Assembly: GCA_026184415.1 (NCBI GenBank)
Contig: CM047948.1
Location: 682,001 to 746,000 of the forward strand
Length of the DNA: 64,000 bases
Direction: 5' to 3'
From: Trichothecium roseum
Taxonomy: Eukaryota > Ascomycota > Sordariomycetes > Hypocreales
Positions 12,189 through 23,400 of this stretch are shown in pieces. Under the pieces are notes generated by a model. It ran no database searches. It had not been told where the DNA came from and saw only the letters and a program-made list of their open reading frames with translations. Position 1 is the stretch's first letter. Each line of letters begins with the position of its first letter. A program made the translations under genes and the position numbers.

Positions 12189-14822
12189 TCACGGCACAAA
12201 GCTACCTTGTACTGAAATCTTCTGAGGCCCCGGTATCGCCGTAGGAGGCCAATCGTTGGCCGTCCATGTCGTCTCATACCTATGCACACCACTACCGACA
12301 ACCTCATCCACCCCCTCCAACACGATTTTCGCCTCCCCATTCGGCGGCACCGCAACTCGTGTCACCATCTTCCCCTCTTCGACCAGCTCCCACTCAACCT
12401 CGTAAGGCCCATACGGCGAGTCGAACCTTGTTCTCGCCCACCTCACTGTGCCCCCGGGCCTCGGCCTTACCAGCGCCCTTTTCCACCCCGCCTCGATAGG
12501 CTTCAACCCTCCGGCCACGCCATGCAGAAATGCGCACACGGAGCCGAGAGAAAAGTGATTGAACGAGGTCATCTGCCCCGGGTTCACGCTGCCGTCCTCG
12601 AGCTGCGAGTCCCACCTCTCCCAGATCGTGGTAGCCCCCATGCCGACGGGATATAGCCAACTCGGGCGGTCGCGCTCTTGCAGCATACGGTAGGCAAGGT
12701 CGAGCATGCCATGGTCCGCGAGGGCGTGCAGAATGATGGGTGTGCCCGCGAAGCCGGTGGTGATGCGGAACCGTTCCCAACGCACCAGCGTACCCAGTCG
12801 CTGGGCTGCGGCGGCGACTTGGCTTTCGGTGGCTAACAGGCCGAATGAGAGAGCCAGAGCGTATGCCGTTTGCGTGTCACAGGCTATTCGGCCTCTCGGA
12901 GTGACATACTCTTCCTGAAACAGTTTGCGCAGGCGGGCTGCGTCGGCAGAGTACCTCTCCGACTCCCCGGTCTTCCCCAGGACTTTGGCTACCTCCGACG
13001 CTAACTCGGTGGTGTGGATCAGGTAGGCATTGGCGACGAGGAAGCTGTCCGTCGGGGAGTTGCCGGGCATGTCCGGCGGCGCCCTGGGGTCCAGCCAGTC
13101 GGCGTACTGCGGGTTGTCCGTTGACCAGAAGCCACGATCGTCCCGGGGCAGACCCTCATCGAGCCAGAGCTTCATGCTCCGCCACTGTATTTCCAACTGC
13201 CTCTCATCGCCGAAAGTAGTGTATAAGTCCCACGGGGTGATGACGCAGCAGTCGGCCCAGAGACACATGGGCCGCTTCATCCTCTCGTCCGGCTGCCGGG
13301 GCAAGTTTGGGATTATGACGGGTACGACACCACCCGCGTCGCGTTGGTCATGCTCCAGGTCGCGCAGCCAGGAGCCAAGAAAGGCGGAGGTATCGAAGAG
13401 GAAGTTGGCGGTGGGAGCAAAGACCTGGATGTCCCCCGTCCAGCCGAGCTTCTCGTCACGCTGGGGGCAGTCGGTCGGAATGGAGATGAAGTTTCCCCTC
13501 ATGCTCCAGACGGCGTTTTCGTGGAGGCGGTTGATCATGTCGTGGGAGCATTCAAAGGCGCCTGTCCGTCTCATGTCTGAGGATATCACGATGCCGGTGA
13601 AGTCGTGAAGTGCGACATCGTCGTACCCATCAATCTCAGCGAAACGAAATCCGAAAAAGGTGAACTGTGCCTCCGTGCCCTTGGTCGGGCCTCGGAGCTT
13701 GACTACGAATTCTGCTTTTGCGGAACGCAACGGTCGCGTGCACAGTTCGCCATGCTCCAAGATCTCGGCGTGCCGTATGGTCAAAGTGTCTCCCTCCTTG
13801 CCGGGGATGTCCTTCTCAAACCTTAACCATCCTACAAAGTTCTGACCGAAGTCGAGGACCTTTTTCCCTTGAGGAGTAATAATGAGCTTCTCAGGCTTCA
13901 GTTCCATAATTCGCCTGATTGGAGCTACTTCTTGAGCGATGAGCTCAGCGGTAGGAAATGATAATTCCTCGACGGCGCCGTGGTTTCGCATTTTGGGTGG
14001 AATGGTGGACCATGACGGGTCCATGATAGTCGTGTCCAAGACTTCTCCGTTGTATAACTCTGAAAGTATCAGCGGCCCATCGAGGTATTCCCAAGTCCCA
14101 TCCGTCAAACACGCCACTTGACCGTCCACTTCCAGCTGCGCTAAAAACCCCAAACGCTCACCCCATTGATTTGCAACGCCCGGTCTACCAATACGAGCTG
14201 CATACCACCCTTCAGCAATGTAGGCACCAATCATGTTTTCACCTTGGTGCAGAAACGAGGTGACATCGTAGGTCTGGTAGTGGAGACGATGGTGGTAGGA
14301 TTGCCAGCCAGGAGCCATGATCTCATCGCCAACTTTCTTGCCATTGATCTCTACATTGTAGATGCCGTGAGCGGTCGCGTAAAGCCTCGCTGACGGTCCC
14401 TCATAGCCGGAAATATGGAACCTTTTGCGTAGACGGACCGGACGCTTTGGTTGAGGTCCCTGAGCTGGGCCGCCTATGAGCTTACCTTGCCATTCTGACC
14501 GATCCAGAAGAGCGACCTCAACATGTAGAGACGCCCACTCGGTTGATGATCCGTCAATACCGGTCGCCTTCACTTTTACTATGGCCTTTTCCCTAGATTT
14601 CAAAGGGGACGACGGCCATGGTACCAAGACTGATGCTGAAGCCTGAACAGTGTACGCCTCGGTTCCTGCGGCTCGATCAATTATGATTTGATACGAAGCC
14701 TGTTTCCAATTCCTGATTGCCGTCGAGTTGAAACGCCACGAAAGGCGTGGCGTGGGCGTGTATAGGCCGAACCCGCCATTATGCTGATGTTCAGCAGTAA
14801 GGCTTGCGATGGACACGGACAT
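12189..14822 (-). CDS. GH78 alpha-L-rhamnosidase, intracellular
   Basis: Single-exon, 877-residue glycoside hydrolase that would remove terminal alpha-L-rhamnose from glycosides such as flavonoid rhamnosides. Domain order follows the family: an N-terminal beta-sandwich beginning ENxGF/TPRLSW-like (HNGGFGLYTPTPRLSWRF), the second beta domain (LYATAHGIYNVEINGKKVGD), then the (alpha/alpha)6 barrel. The barrel carries DCPQRDEKLGWTGDIQ near residues 449-464; its Glu is the expected general acid. A C-terminal beta domain ends in a Trp/Pro-rich tail. No signal peptide follows the initiator (MSVSIASLTAEHQHN), so the enzyme should act inside the cell on imported rhamnosides, unlike secreted fungal rhamnosidases. 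It is divergent from the MFS transporter at 15558, with a 735-bp shared promoter carrying paired CGG motifs, which suggests co-regulation. Confidence 0.93.
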   Translation of the reverse strand: MSVSIASLTAEHQHNGGFGLYTPTPRLSWRFNSTAIRNWKQASYQIIIDRAAGTEAYTVQASASVLVPWPSSPLKSREKAIVKVKATGIDGSSTEWASLHVEVALLDRSEWQGKLIGGPAQGPQPKRPVRLRKRFHISGYEGPSARLYATAHGIYNVEINGKKVGDEIMAPGWQSYHHRLHYQTYDVTSFLHQGENMIGAYIAEGWYAARIGRPGVANQWGERLGFLAQLEVDGQVACLTDGTWEYLDGPLILSELYNGEVLDTTIMDPSWSTIPPKMRNHGAVEELSFPTAELIAQEVAPIRRIMELKPEKLIITPQGKKVLDFGQNFVGWLRFEKDIPGKEGDTLTIRHAEILEHGELCTRPLRSAKAEFVVKLRGPTKGTEAQFTFFGFRFAEIDGYDDVALHDFTGIVISSDMRRTGAFECSHDMINRLHENAVWSMRGNFISIPTDCPQRDEKLGWTGDIQVFAPTANFLFDTSAFLGSWLRDLEHDQRDAGGVVPVIIPNLPRQPDERMKRPMCLWADCCVITPWDLYTTFGDERQLEIQWRSMKLWLDEGLPRDDRGFWSTDNPQYADWLDPRAPPDMPGNSPTDSFLVANAYLIHTTELASEVAKVLGKTGESERYSADAARLRKLFQEEYVTPRGRIACDTQTAYALALSFGLLATESQVAAAAQRLGTLVRWERFRITTGFAGTPIILHALADHGMLDLAYRMLQERDRPSWLYPVGMGATTIWERWDSQLEDGSVNPGQMTSFNHFSLGSVCAFLHGVAGGLKPIEAGWKRALVRPRPGGTVRWARTRFDSPYGPYEVEWELVEEGKMVTRVAVPPNGEAKIVLEGVDEVVGSGVHRYETTWTANDWPPTAIPGPQKISVQGSFVP

Positions 14823-14950
14823 GGTGATTCTTCTAGTTAAAATGCAACTGGGGCGAGACTCGTAGTCAAGGCGTGGTTTGTATCAGTCTTGGTGTTCCAG
14901 ATTATGTGTATACCGTCATCTTAACACACTGGGATGGGGGCACTGCTGTC

Positions 14951-14970
14951 CCGAGATTTCGGTATCTCGG
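14951..14970. promoter_or_regulatory. Candidate Zn2Cys6 operator, inverted repeat CCGAGAT-N6-ATCTCGG
   Basis: Perfect 7-bp arms around TTCGGT. It therefore reads both as CCG-N14-CGG and as CGG-N5-CGG on the right half. It lies 129 bp upstream of the rhamnosidase start codon. Assignment as a regulator site is inference. Confidence 0.35.
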
Positions 14971-15412
14971 TAGGACTCGTAGAGGCGAGCAGATGGTACG
15001 TAGCCCACCATCACGTAAATAATACTTATTCATGCTACTAATTCAAACCGTCGAACATCCCCTCTAGAATTGGCCCCGTCCCTACCATACATGCATGGAA
15101 TTTGAGTTCATGGCGGATTAAAACCCGTCAGAGATGTACTCCGTATACATAAAACCAATAAAAAGTTACTACTGCAAGGTATTCTTGGCCTGGAGCATGC
15201 AGCCGAGAAGTAGTGTCGGATAAGTGTCACTCCCCCCTCCTCCCTACCTTGCCCCAGGATTCGACCCCGCGCAGTGCTCGCTTAGCATGAACTACTACTG
15301 CATACCCCGGAAAAGTGTCAGATCCCGACTCTTGTGATTCAGACCTTGAACTACCTTGGCATAGCTCCATGCAGACTCGCGATGATTGCGGGTGGTTTAC
15401 ATGACCCCTCCC

Positions 15413-15423
15413 CGGTGATTCGG
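15413..15423 (+). promoter_or_regulatory. Candidate CGG-N5-CGG regulator site
   Basis: Same direct spacing as the motif at 14960-14970, with spacer TGATT. It lies 135 bp upstream of the porter start codon. Function is inferred only from spacing and position. Confidence 0.25.
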
Positions 15424-15557
15424 GACAGTCTGAAGCGAAGCTTGTGGCTGCCTAGGACGATAAAGTCAGAATGCTTGCATTGAGAAATCGTGCATTGTAT
15501 ACTATTTTACAATAATACAGTTTTAATGTGTCTACCCGACCTCCGGGCCGAAAGAAC

Positions 15558-17466
15558 ATGTCCGGCAACCAAGACAAGATAGAGGATGGGCCCCGTGCCG
15601 TTGGTGCGGAGCGCGCGGAGAGCATCTACGACGACAAGTCTGAGCCCCTTCTCCTTAAATCGAACCACGATAATTTGGCCCTGTGGGCTACGATCAAGGT
15701 GTTTTGGAAGGTGAGATGAACTGTCCACTGGAAGCCCCTTGTCTCTCCCACTCATCGCCGTGGTAGGCAGTGCTTGTTTGTAACCTCATCTCCATCGCTG
15801 CCGCTGCCGACGGTTACCAATACACCCTCAATGGCAACGTTATTGCCAACAAGGGCTTTATCCGCCATGTTGGATTCCCTAATACCGACGGCGAGGTGGT
15901 GCTCAACGCGGACTACACAGCTCTGTGGGGAGCTATGCAGTCGTTGGGTCAACTCGTTGCCATGATACTCATCACACCCGTCTCTGATGCGATAGGCCGA
16001 AAGATGACCATGTATGCTCTCTGGATCGTTCTCGCTGGCGTAAGCCCCCCACACCTCCAAGATTGTAAATGGTATCTAGCTAAAGGGGAGCAAAGTCTAT
16101 CGCCCTCGAGACGGCGGTCCGCGACTGGAAAGACTGGACGGCGGCCAAGATCCTTGCCGGTATTGGCGTCGGTGCCCTCCAGTCGACCCTTCCCGTCTAC
16201 ATAGCTGAATGGTCCCCAAGCAACATCCGCGGCGCCATGGTTCTGACCTATGGCGTTTGGAACACCCTCGGCAAGTTCCTTGCGCCCCTCGTTCTTCTCG
16301 TCTGCGAGCGCATCAATCCAAACGGCTACCTCGTCCCTATTGCTACCCAATGGGCTTTTCTCGGTATCATGCTTCCCATCTTTCTCTGGTTGCCTGAAAC
16401 GCCACAGTACTATGCGGAGCGCGACCACGACGAGCGCGGGAAGAAGGCCTTGAGCCGCGTCAACGGCAACGTGCCTGGGTACGACGTTGAGTTAGAGTAC
16501 TCCATTATCCGAAATAGCATCATGGAGCAGAGGAGGCGGAGGCGCGAGCTCGGGGAGGAGGGCTTGGGATGGAGACAGCTGCTTCGCTCCTACGTTGACT
16601 GCTTCAGGGGGGCCAATGCGAGGAGAACGTTGGGTGCGGCGATGCCCGTCTGCGCACAGCAGCTCACTGGGCTATCCTTCCTCAAGACGTACTCTTCCCT
16701 CTTCTTTCGCCAAGCAGGCTTTGACGACCCTTTTATGATAACCACCGTCATCAGTAAGGACTTCTCACTTTCGGAAGATTCCCGTATGCTAATTTCTAGT
16801 CAGTGATCATCGCGCTCGTCACTTCAATCGCCCTCGTTCTTTGGACAGATAAATTTGGCCGTCGCCTGGTCGTCTTTGTGGCATCTGTCGTGTGCACAAT
16901 CACCATGTTCGTCGTGGCCATCATTGGTTTCGTGCCTTCCACCGCCTCCCTGCGTGGCTTCTGCATATTCATCGCCTGTATATGGTCCTTGTTTAACTCG
17001 GCTCTGGGCTCCCTCGGCTGGGCTTTTGTTGGGGAGATTTCCTCCCAAAAGCTGCGCGCCCGCACAGCTGGGCTTGCGGCCGGCGCTTCGGTCGTTTTCG
17101 GACTGGCCTTTAATACTTCAGTTCCGCTCATGCGTGAGTTGTACCGACTTTCTTCTTCGTCTTCTTCCCACAAATATTCTAGTTGTCTATTTCCTGCTCT
17201 TGAGGGTGCTGATTGTCATTGCAGTTGATTCCGAAGGTGCCAATTGGAATTATAAGACAGGTTGGCTTTTTGGTGGATTAGGCGTGCTAACTTGCGTCGT
17301 CGTATGGTTTTTTGTTCCGGAGCCAGCCCAGCGAAATGCTGCCGAGATGGACGAGATGTATGAAAAGGGTGTACCTGCTTGGAAGATGCGCAAGTATGTT
17401 ACGGACGTGCAGAGGACGCAACAAGAGATTCTTCACGGTCAGCATGAGAATATTCCCAGAGTATGA
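15558..17466 (+). CDS. MFS sugar porter (hexose/alpha-glucoside permease type)
   Basis: Twelve-helix proton-coupled sugar transporter of the SP subfamily, predicted 551 residues at the plasma membrane. Exons: 15558-15710, 15767-16039, 16096-16753, 16804-17133 and 17225-17466; every junction keeps phase. Family signatures: DGYQYTLNGNVIANKGF in the first helix region, SDAIGRKMT (the G-R-K/R loop between helices 2 and 3), PETPQYY after helix 6, DKFGRR between helices 8 and 9, and GWAFVGEISSQKLRART before helix 11. I prefer the ATG at 15558 (A at -3) over an in-frame ATG at 15528 with poor context, which would add ten residues. Pairing with an intracellular GH78 enzyme points to rhamnose or a rhamnoside as cargo, but the sequence class alone does not fix the substrate. 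Confidence 0.88.
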
Positions 17467-19083
17467 GGACGGAGATGATGTCAATAACAAGGCGTACTGC
17501 TTATAATTGGGAAAAGCCCCTGAAATGCGTGCACAGCTGTCAAATTTGACATCGACATAGTCACTTGAGTTGCAGTCAAGGAGCAGAATGCGCACTGAGA
17601 GCACTGTGTAATAGTGTTCTAAATGCGTAATAACCGCAACCTGAAATAGGTGCAAAAGTATGCATTTATATTAGAATCACGATGGCACTATATGAAATGA
17701 CTGTGAATGTAAGAACGAATAAGATATGAAAATAGAAATCTGACAAGAGACATAGGTGATGACTTGCTGGAGTTGTCTAAAGAGTTGTTACTCTGTCTTG
17801 GGTGACCGTATTAGCCTAGTTGTGCGACAGACTATCCGTTACAAATGCGATCTCAAGCGAAAATACGAGATTTAAACGCATAGTAAATGGCTACTATGCA
17901 TTTTGCCCCGGTCGAAATGGAGCATTCTCAGAGCGATAGTCGCGGGAAATGGCGCTAATGGGCAAATATATATGCTTCAAATGTCATCGATTGTCGTGTA
18001 ATTCGTGTTTTCATGTTGGGAATTCGAGTCAAATCGACCAGAGTCGACCGGAATTACTCGGAAATTAGCCTAGAAATCTCGGAAATACTCTGGAATTTCT
18101 CTCTAGAAATCGGGGTCACTCGAAATTTTCGAGTAAACCAGAATTACGCAAGAATTTGACCTGCGAAATCGGAGTAATTCTAGGAACCCTCACGCGAAAA
18201 AAACGGAATTACTACAGAATTACTTAGATACAACCAGCGGCAACCTGCGAAATCCTAGAACTTCTCGAATTTTCTTCGTAAAAAGTCGGAATTAGCGACG
18301 ATTTCCCGATCAAATTCTCGAAAATGGCAGGTAATATCCATCGATCGACGCAATTTCTCGAGGAAAAAGTCGGAGGTTTCAACGAATTGCCGACATTTCT
18401 ATGCGAAAAAAGTAAAAATTTCCGATGAATTCCGAAATTCTGGAGGAAAAAAAAGTCGCCAACGGCGCGCAGATTAGTAAAAAATACTTAAATATAGCGT
18501 GCGAAATCCGACGATTTGCCGAAAAATCTCATGCGAAAAAAAGTTGGAATTAGTGGCGGATCTTGTGATTAGGCCCAACAGAATTGGACTTTTTCCAACG
18601 GATTTCGCATAGAACCAACGGGATTCGCGTCGCTACGTCAGATTTCGCATCGCTCAATCCCGCAAAAAGTCGGAATTCACGATGGAATACCAGAATTTCA
18701 TCTCCGAAATTCGCACATCTGACTACAAAAATTCAAGCTGCGATGACCCAAGATTTAAAGATTTTCAACCTCATACAACGATTTCGCATGCATCTTGTGT
18801 TGAAAATCACCGTTAATGGGCAACCCGTGAAGTTTTTGACGATGTTTTCACGACATTTTTCACGATAGTTAGTGATGTGCGCAAAAACACGCACAGCACT
18901 GAGGCGTCACCGGGCGAAGCAGCAAAAATGTTTTCATCCGAAAAAGAATCATACTCGTATTGACAGTCGGGCTTTATGTACTCGTGCTATGTACTCATAC
19001 TCAAAATATATATGTACGTTCTGAATGTTGCCAAAATATCTCCTTCACAAAACCCCCCTTCCCTTTCCTTTCCCCTCACGCAT
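17467..19083. other. Intergenic region containing a degenerate AT-rich repeat
   Basis: No coding frame with support. Positions 18009-18760 carry the degenerate periodic repeat described separately; the rest is unremarkable AT-rich spacer and the 3' regions of the two flanking genes. Confidence 0.6.
18009..18760. repeat. Degenerate tandem repeat, period about 42/84 bp
   Basis: Anchors recur at near-constant spacing. ACCTGCGAAATC occurs at 18159 and 18243 (84 bp). The (G)AAAAAGTCGGAATT-like core has its CGG at 18204, 18287 and 18371, with weaker copies near 18414, 18456, 18545 and 18671, all close to multiples of 42. Words GCGAAAT and CGGAATT recur throughout, some inverted (ATTTCGC at 18601-18650). 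No coding potential is visible. It is probably a decayed minisatellite or the remains of a repetitive element. Confidence 0.6.
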
Positions 19084-20427
19084 TTACGGGGGAGCACCAA
19101 TGTAGACGGTGAGGGCGCTGGGGCTGCCGTGGGAGACGGTACCGGAGGCGTTCTCGGTGCCGTTGGGGTTGACGTCGTCGTAGGCGAAGGCGTAACCCTT
19201 GCCGTCGACCTCGTGGGAGTGGACGATGCGGCTGTAGTGGTTGGTGGGGTCGGCGGTGTAGTAGCTGGTGCCGGGCAGGTTGGGCTGGGTGTCGCCGCCG
19301 TCGAGGAGGAGGGTGGTGCGGACAAAGGCGGCGCAGAGGCGGGGGATGACGGCCAGGTGGACGTCGTTGTCGCCGGCCTGCTTGCCGAAGGGACCGCTGT
19401 CGCAGCCCCAGATGTCGCGGGCGGTGGGACGGTTGTAGCCGCGGTTGTCGCCGTTGCAGTTGAGGGTGTCGCCGGAGACGCGGCAGGTGACCTTGCCGGC
19501 ACCGCCCTGGGTGTCGATGATGAGGTCCTGGTTGGTGTACTTGCCCCAGACGTCGTTGCCGTACTGGTCCCAGTAGGTGGCGAAGCCGTTGGCGTCGATG
19601 TCGGTGTAGCCGGTGGGGGCGAGGGCGCGGACGGGACCGTTGCTGCCGGCCATGCACAGGGCACCCCAGGGACGGCCGTCGGCGCCCTGCTGGTTGGAGA
19701 GGTCGTTGCAGATGGCGCTGACGGCACCGGCGCTGACGCCGTAGGCGGTCTGGGCATCGCCGCCGTTGACGTCGAGCTTCATGCCGAGGGGCATACCGAC
19801 GAAGTCGACGTAACTGATGTTGGCGTAGATGGTGCCGTTGGGGAGGAGGGTGAGCTCGACGAAGCCCCAGTTGACACCAGCGCTGGGGTCGGCCGGGTTG
19901 TTGGGGGCGGGCTGGACGATACCCTCACCGTTGGGGGTGGAGACGACGGCGAAGGCCAGGTCACCGGCGGCGAAGTAGACGCGGCCAGAGGTCAGGGAGA
20001 TGGGCAGGGTCATGTCGAGGGTCTGGCCGGCAGCCAGGGGAATCTTGATGTCGTCGCCGTTGATGCCGACGGGGGTGCCGGAGCCGCCCGAAGAGGGGTA
20101 GTAGAGGCTGCCATCGCCGCGGACAAAGGCAACACGGCCGCTCTCGTCGGTGCCGGTCATGTAGGCGTTGACGGCGCTGCCGAAGTTGTTGACGAAGTGG
20201 AAGGGCAGCGTGGAGGCGGCCTTGACCTCGGCGGGGGGAACGACGAGGGGCTCGTCGCCCTTGTAGGTGCCGTTGAGGGTGGTCTCCTCGGACACGATGA
20301 GGTCCTTGATGCCACCGGGGTAGACCTTGAGGTAGCCATCAGGAGTGGTGTTGGGACCGCGGACAGCGAGGGCGGAAACCGAGGCGGCCGAACCCAGAAG
20401 GGCGGCGAAGAGGGAAACGACTCTCAT
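19084..20427 (-). CDS. Secreted GH64 beta-1,3-glucanase
   Basis: Single exon, 447 residues. The start at 20427 gives a clean signal peptide (MRVVSLFAALLGSAASVSA); the reading frame is open 24 codons further upstream, but that extension is basic and would bury the signal. The mature part has the GH64 pattern: LPFHFVNNFGSAVNAYMTG, then a GRVAFVRGDGSLYYPS strand pair, then WGFVELTLLPNGTIYANISYVD. The Glu and final Asp of that last stretch are candidate catalytic acids by analogy with bacterial laminaripentaose-producing enzymes. The fold is the thaumatin-like barrel plus a mixed domain. Role: cleavage of beta-1,3-glucan in its own or other fungal walls. Codon use is extremely biased to C/G third bases (GCC, GTC, GGC), typical of a strongly expressed gene; this also opens a long false frame on the other strand. 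Confidence 0.92.
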   Translation of the reverse strand: MRVVSLFAALLGSAASVSALAVRGPNTTPDGYLKVYPGGIKDLIVSEETTLNGTYKGDEPLVVPPAEVKAASTLPFHFVNNFGSAVNAYMTGTDESGRVAFVRGDGSLYYPSSGGSGTPVGINGDDIKIPLAAGQTLDMTLPISLTSGRVYFAAGDLAFAVVSTPNGEGIVQPAPNNPADPSAGVNWGFVELTLLPNGTIYANISYVDFVGMPLGMKLDVNGGDAQTAYGVSAGAVSAICNDLSNQQGADGRPWGALCMAGSNGPVRALAPTGYTDIDANGFATYWDQYGNDVWGKYTNQDLIIDTQGGAGKVTCRVSGDTLNCNGDNRGYNRPTARDIWGCDSGPFGKQAGDNDVHLAVIPRLCAAFVRTTLLLDGGDTQPNLPGTSYYTADPTNHYSRIVHSHEVDGKGYAFAYDDVNPNGTENASGTVSHGSPSALTVYIGAPP

Positions 20428-23400
20428 CTTGGACAGGAGTGAAGAGGAGACTGGAGAAGCTGTTGCGTTCTTGTTTCTGCTTCTTCCTCTTCTTTTCAAA
20501 ATCTAGCGGACGCATCCCGAGACTTTATATTCCACCAACGCCTCGACCCAAAGGCTACATTCAACACCGGCCGGTCACCTCCCCTGCACGTCTGATGTCG
20601 ACGGTTCCGTTTTCCCAAGAAGCCTTGACTTAGGAAGCAGCAGTAGCGGCGGCAGTATCCATCTCATCCATCAGGTTCAACTCATCGCCGGATGTTACCT
20701 CACGAGAGTTCCCCTCGACCTGCCACTTTCATCCATGGGCAGCGAGTAGGTGGGCAGCCTGGAGAGATGTTCGGCCAAACCGGCAAAATCCCACTAGACA
20801 AGTCAGACTGAGCTGAGGGTATCTTGGGAAAGGGTATCTTCGGGAGGAGGCTCCCTCTGGGGACCCCTTCTGGGGACTCCCTCTGCCCCCCTCCCCCCCA
20901 CACCCGATCCTCGCCTACACTCACGATAGGCCTTCTCTCGCTCGCCACCCACATGCCCTTCCCTCAGGAACGAGCTATGGTCTAGACCGCTAGCTTACCC
21001 CAGAATGTCGACCAGGGATAACAAACCACTCCCCGTTTTGGCGCTGCGAAGTGCGGTATAGGCACTGGGTCCGTGTGCGCAGCTGCCGACCTGGACCAAA
21101 TCCGAATCCGGCAACTGGATTTATTTTGGATTAGAATAGCTCATGGTATACTCCGTAAGCCGTCAGATTTCCCATGCGCCTAAACGTTCCTTTGGCTCAG
21201 AAATCCCACTTGCGCCGGCGTCGAGAATACAATGTCGGCATCGTGGCCGTTGCGGCTAGACGTGGCTCTACCGTCCAAATGCCCCCGAGTATGCGCTCCG
21301 TACTCCGTACTCCGTACGTAGCGTGGAAATCCAGGGCACGAGGTTTCCTCGCGCTATCGGTACTCTTTTCGATAGGCTATCCAAGAAAAGAGAACGCTTT
21401 GGTAAGCTCGATTCAGTTCAATTCCTATGCTATGGAGATTTCAACGGAGAACAGTTCCTTGGATACAGCATTCTGTAAAGGGAAAAAGCTGTCAGCTGCA
21501 ACGCAACGTGCCTTGCATATGTGAGATTGGGTTCGCCCGCCAAATATTACCCAAGTATAAGCATCGTCGGTGTCGTATGGAATAAACGCCGCGAGATAAT
21601 GTGGCTTTTTTTTTCTGCTTGTTTTCCATCTCCAAGTTCCTCAGAAACTGCAAATCCTGTTTCCTTTTCTGGATGATCACTCGAGTAAACGCATTCGGCC
21701 CGTCTGCCCTTTTCTACATCCAATTCGGGCATTCTCCGCCAAGAACGGTGTATCGGCATCGTGGAGTTAGTGCGCAGGAGTCTTGATTTTGACCCTTTTT
21801 TTTTTCTTTGATTCTCTTTCTCCGTCTTCTTCTTCCCTCCCATCTCCTTCTTCTCCCCCGCGAACACACAATGCACACAGGTTGACGTCGGAGCCCTCCC
21901 GGATCAACACACCAAAACATCCATGGATGGGAGGGGGATCTGCAACAGCAAGGGAAACCCTTTCAGATCTTCAGGGTCTTTACTCCGGCCTGTCGATCTA
22001 TAGGCGATGTTCACACAAAAACATGCTCAATCTTTTTTCTCTTTTTTCTTTTCTTCGCAGGTCTCCTCTTGTCTTGCAGATGCCGTCCCCGACCATCACT
22101 AAAGCCGGTAAAAAGATCAAGGACAAAGTTAGGTAGTAGTGGTATTACTTAGCCTTCTTTCCCGCCAGGGGTAAATTTGGTAGATTTGGTGGGAGTGGAG
22201 TCTGCGAGGTCTGTACCTGCGGCGCGCGCCATGCGATTCTGACCACCGAAAAGGTGCAAGTAGAGTCAGGCTAATACCAGCAGCGTGTTAGCTGCCTTGC
22301 GCTTGGCCTTGGATGGAATTCATTGCAACGTTGGCCTCGGTATCCATGCGCAGCGTTCGCAGCTAAAAACTCCCATCTATCATTCCCATACTTCCGTGTG
22401 TTCCGCTCACTTCTCGGTTCTCGTGGACAACGTCCCAAAGAGGACAGTCACTGATGCTATTCATGTGTATGCTAAGAGCCGTAGTCTTGGCTTTGTTTCT
22501 CTTCGGCATAATAGTACTACCTGAGTGCCCAAGAGACCGTTACTCATTGGCCTTTCGGAATCTTGACCACTAGTACCCCTGCCTCTCATATCTACCCCGG
22601 CCCTTTTCGTCTACCTAATCCCAAGAACTGGCTGCCTCACTACTACGGAGGACAGGTACTCTCCGCTTCGCCCTCCGTCTTCAAAATTCGACGTCGCTAG
22701 CGAGATGGCCGATACCGCTTCGTGAGCATCGTCTTACCTTTTAAAGCTACAGTCGTGCCTCAAAATAGCAAACGTGTGAGACTCGAGATCCCGTAATATG
22801 ATTTATTGGCGCCAGCCTCTTGAGGAACTTGAAGAAGATGCTGGACCCTGATCACGTATCTACCAGTGATAAAGAGTGCATTCTTTGACTGCATACAGAC
22901 ATTTGCGAGCGCAAGGCGATTTTCAAGTCCCGTTGGTCTGTCCATCAGCCTCCACGACTGAGAGTACGGGGCCCCACGCCCTCTGTTGTATCTGCAGCTG
23001 CCGTTCTTGTACCGCAGTCACGGGGCCCGCTATATCAGGGCGAAGGATCAAGAGGTCTTCGGGCGCGATTCCTCATCTTTAGCGCTGGGATGCAGCCGCA
23101 GGAGCAGCTCGCAGACGTACATACATACCTCCGACGCCATGGTCCAAAGTCCGATGCTGATGGCTACATATCGCGCGCAGCAAGTTGATTTCCAAGTTCC
23201 GAGTCTCACGTAATCGCCATCAGGGCACAGTGACCTTTTGCCTCGGGGCGTATTTACTATTCATCAGACTCTGCGCGCGCTCTCATCTGTCCAAGGTGTA
23301 GGCAGACTTCCTCCCCTACCTACATTCAGCATTGGAAAGCCTCCGGTCATCTCGTGATATATCACATTTATCTAAATCTCCTGAAGACACAGGACATGAC

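Larger units (their letters stand above)
14823..15557. promoter_or_regulatory. Shared divergent promoter of the rhamnosidase and sugar-porter genes
   Basis: 735 bp between two divergently transcribed genes. It contains two CGG-N5-CGG direct repeats (14960-14970 and 15413-15423), the first embedded in a perfect 7-bp inverted repeat. CGG triplets in defined spacing are the usual contact sites of Zn2Cys6 regulators. No gene is visible inside. Confidence 0.5.

Noticed and set aside
18976..20442. 488-codon plus-strand frame made mostly of Val, Gly, Ala and Asp
   Set aside because: It is the antisense shadow of the GH64 gene. Extreme GCC/GTC codon bias on the real strand removes stops on the other. 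No domain, absurd composition.
22081..22136. Tiny exon starting after a pyrimidine-rich CAG
   Set aside because: Only 17 codons then stop; no upstream coding exon to join.
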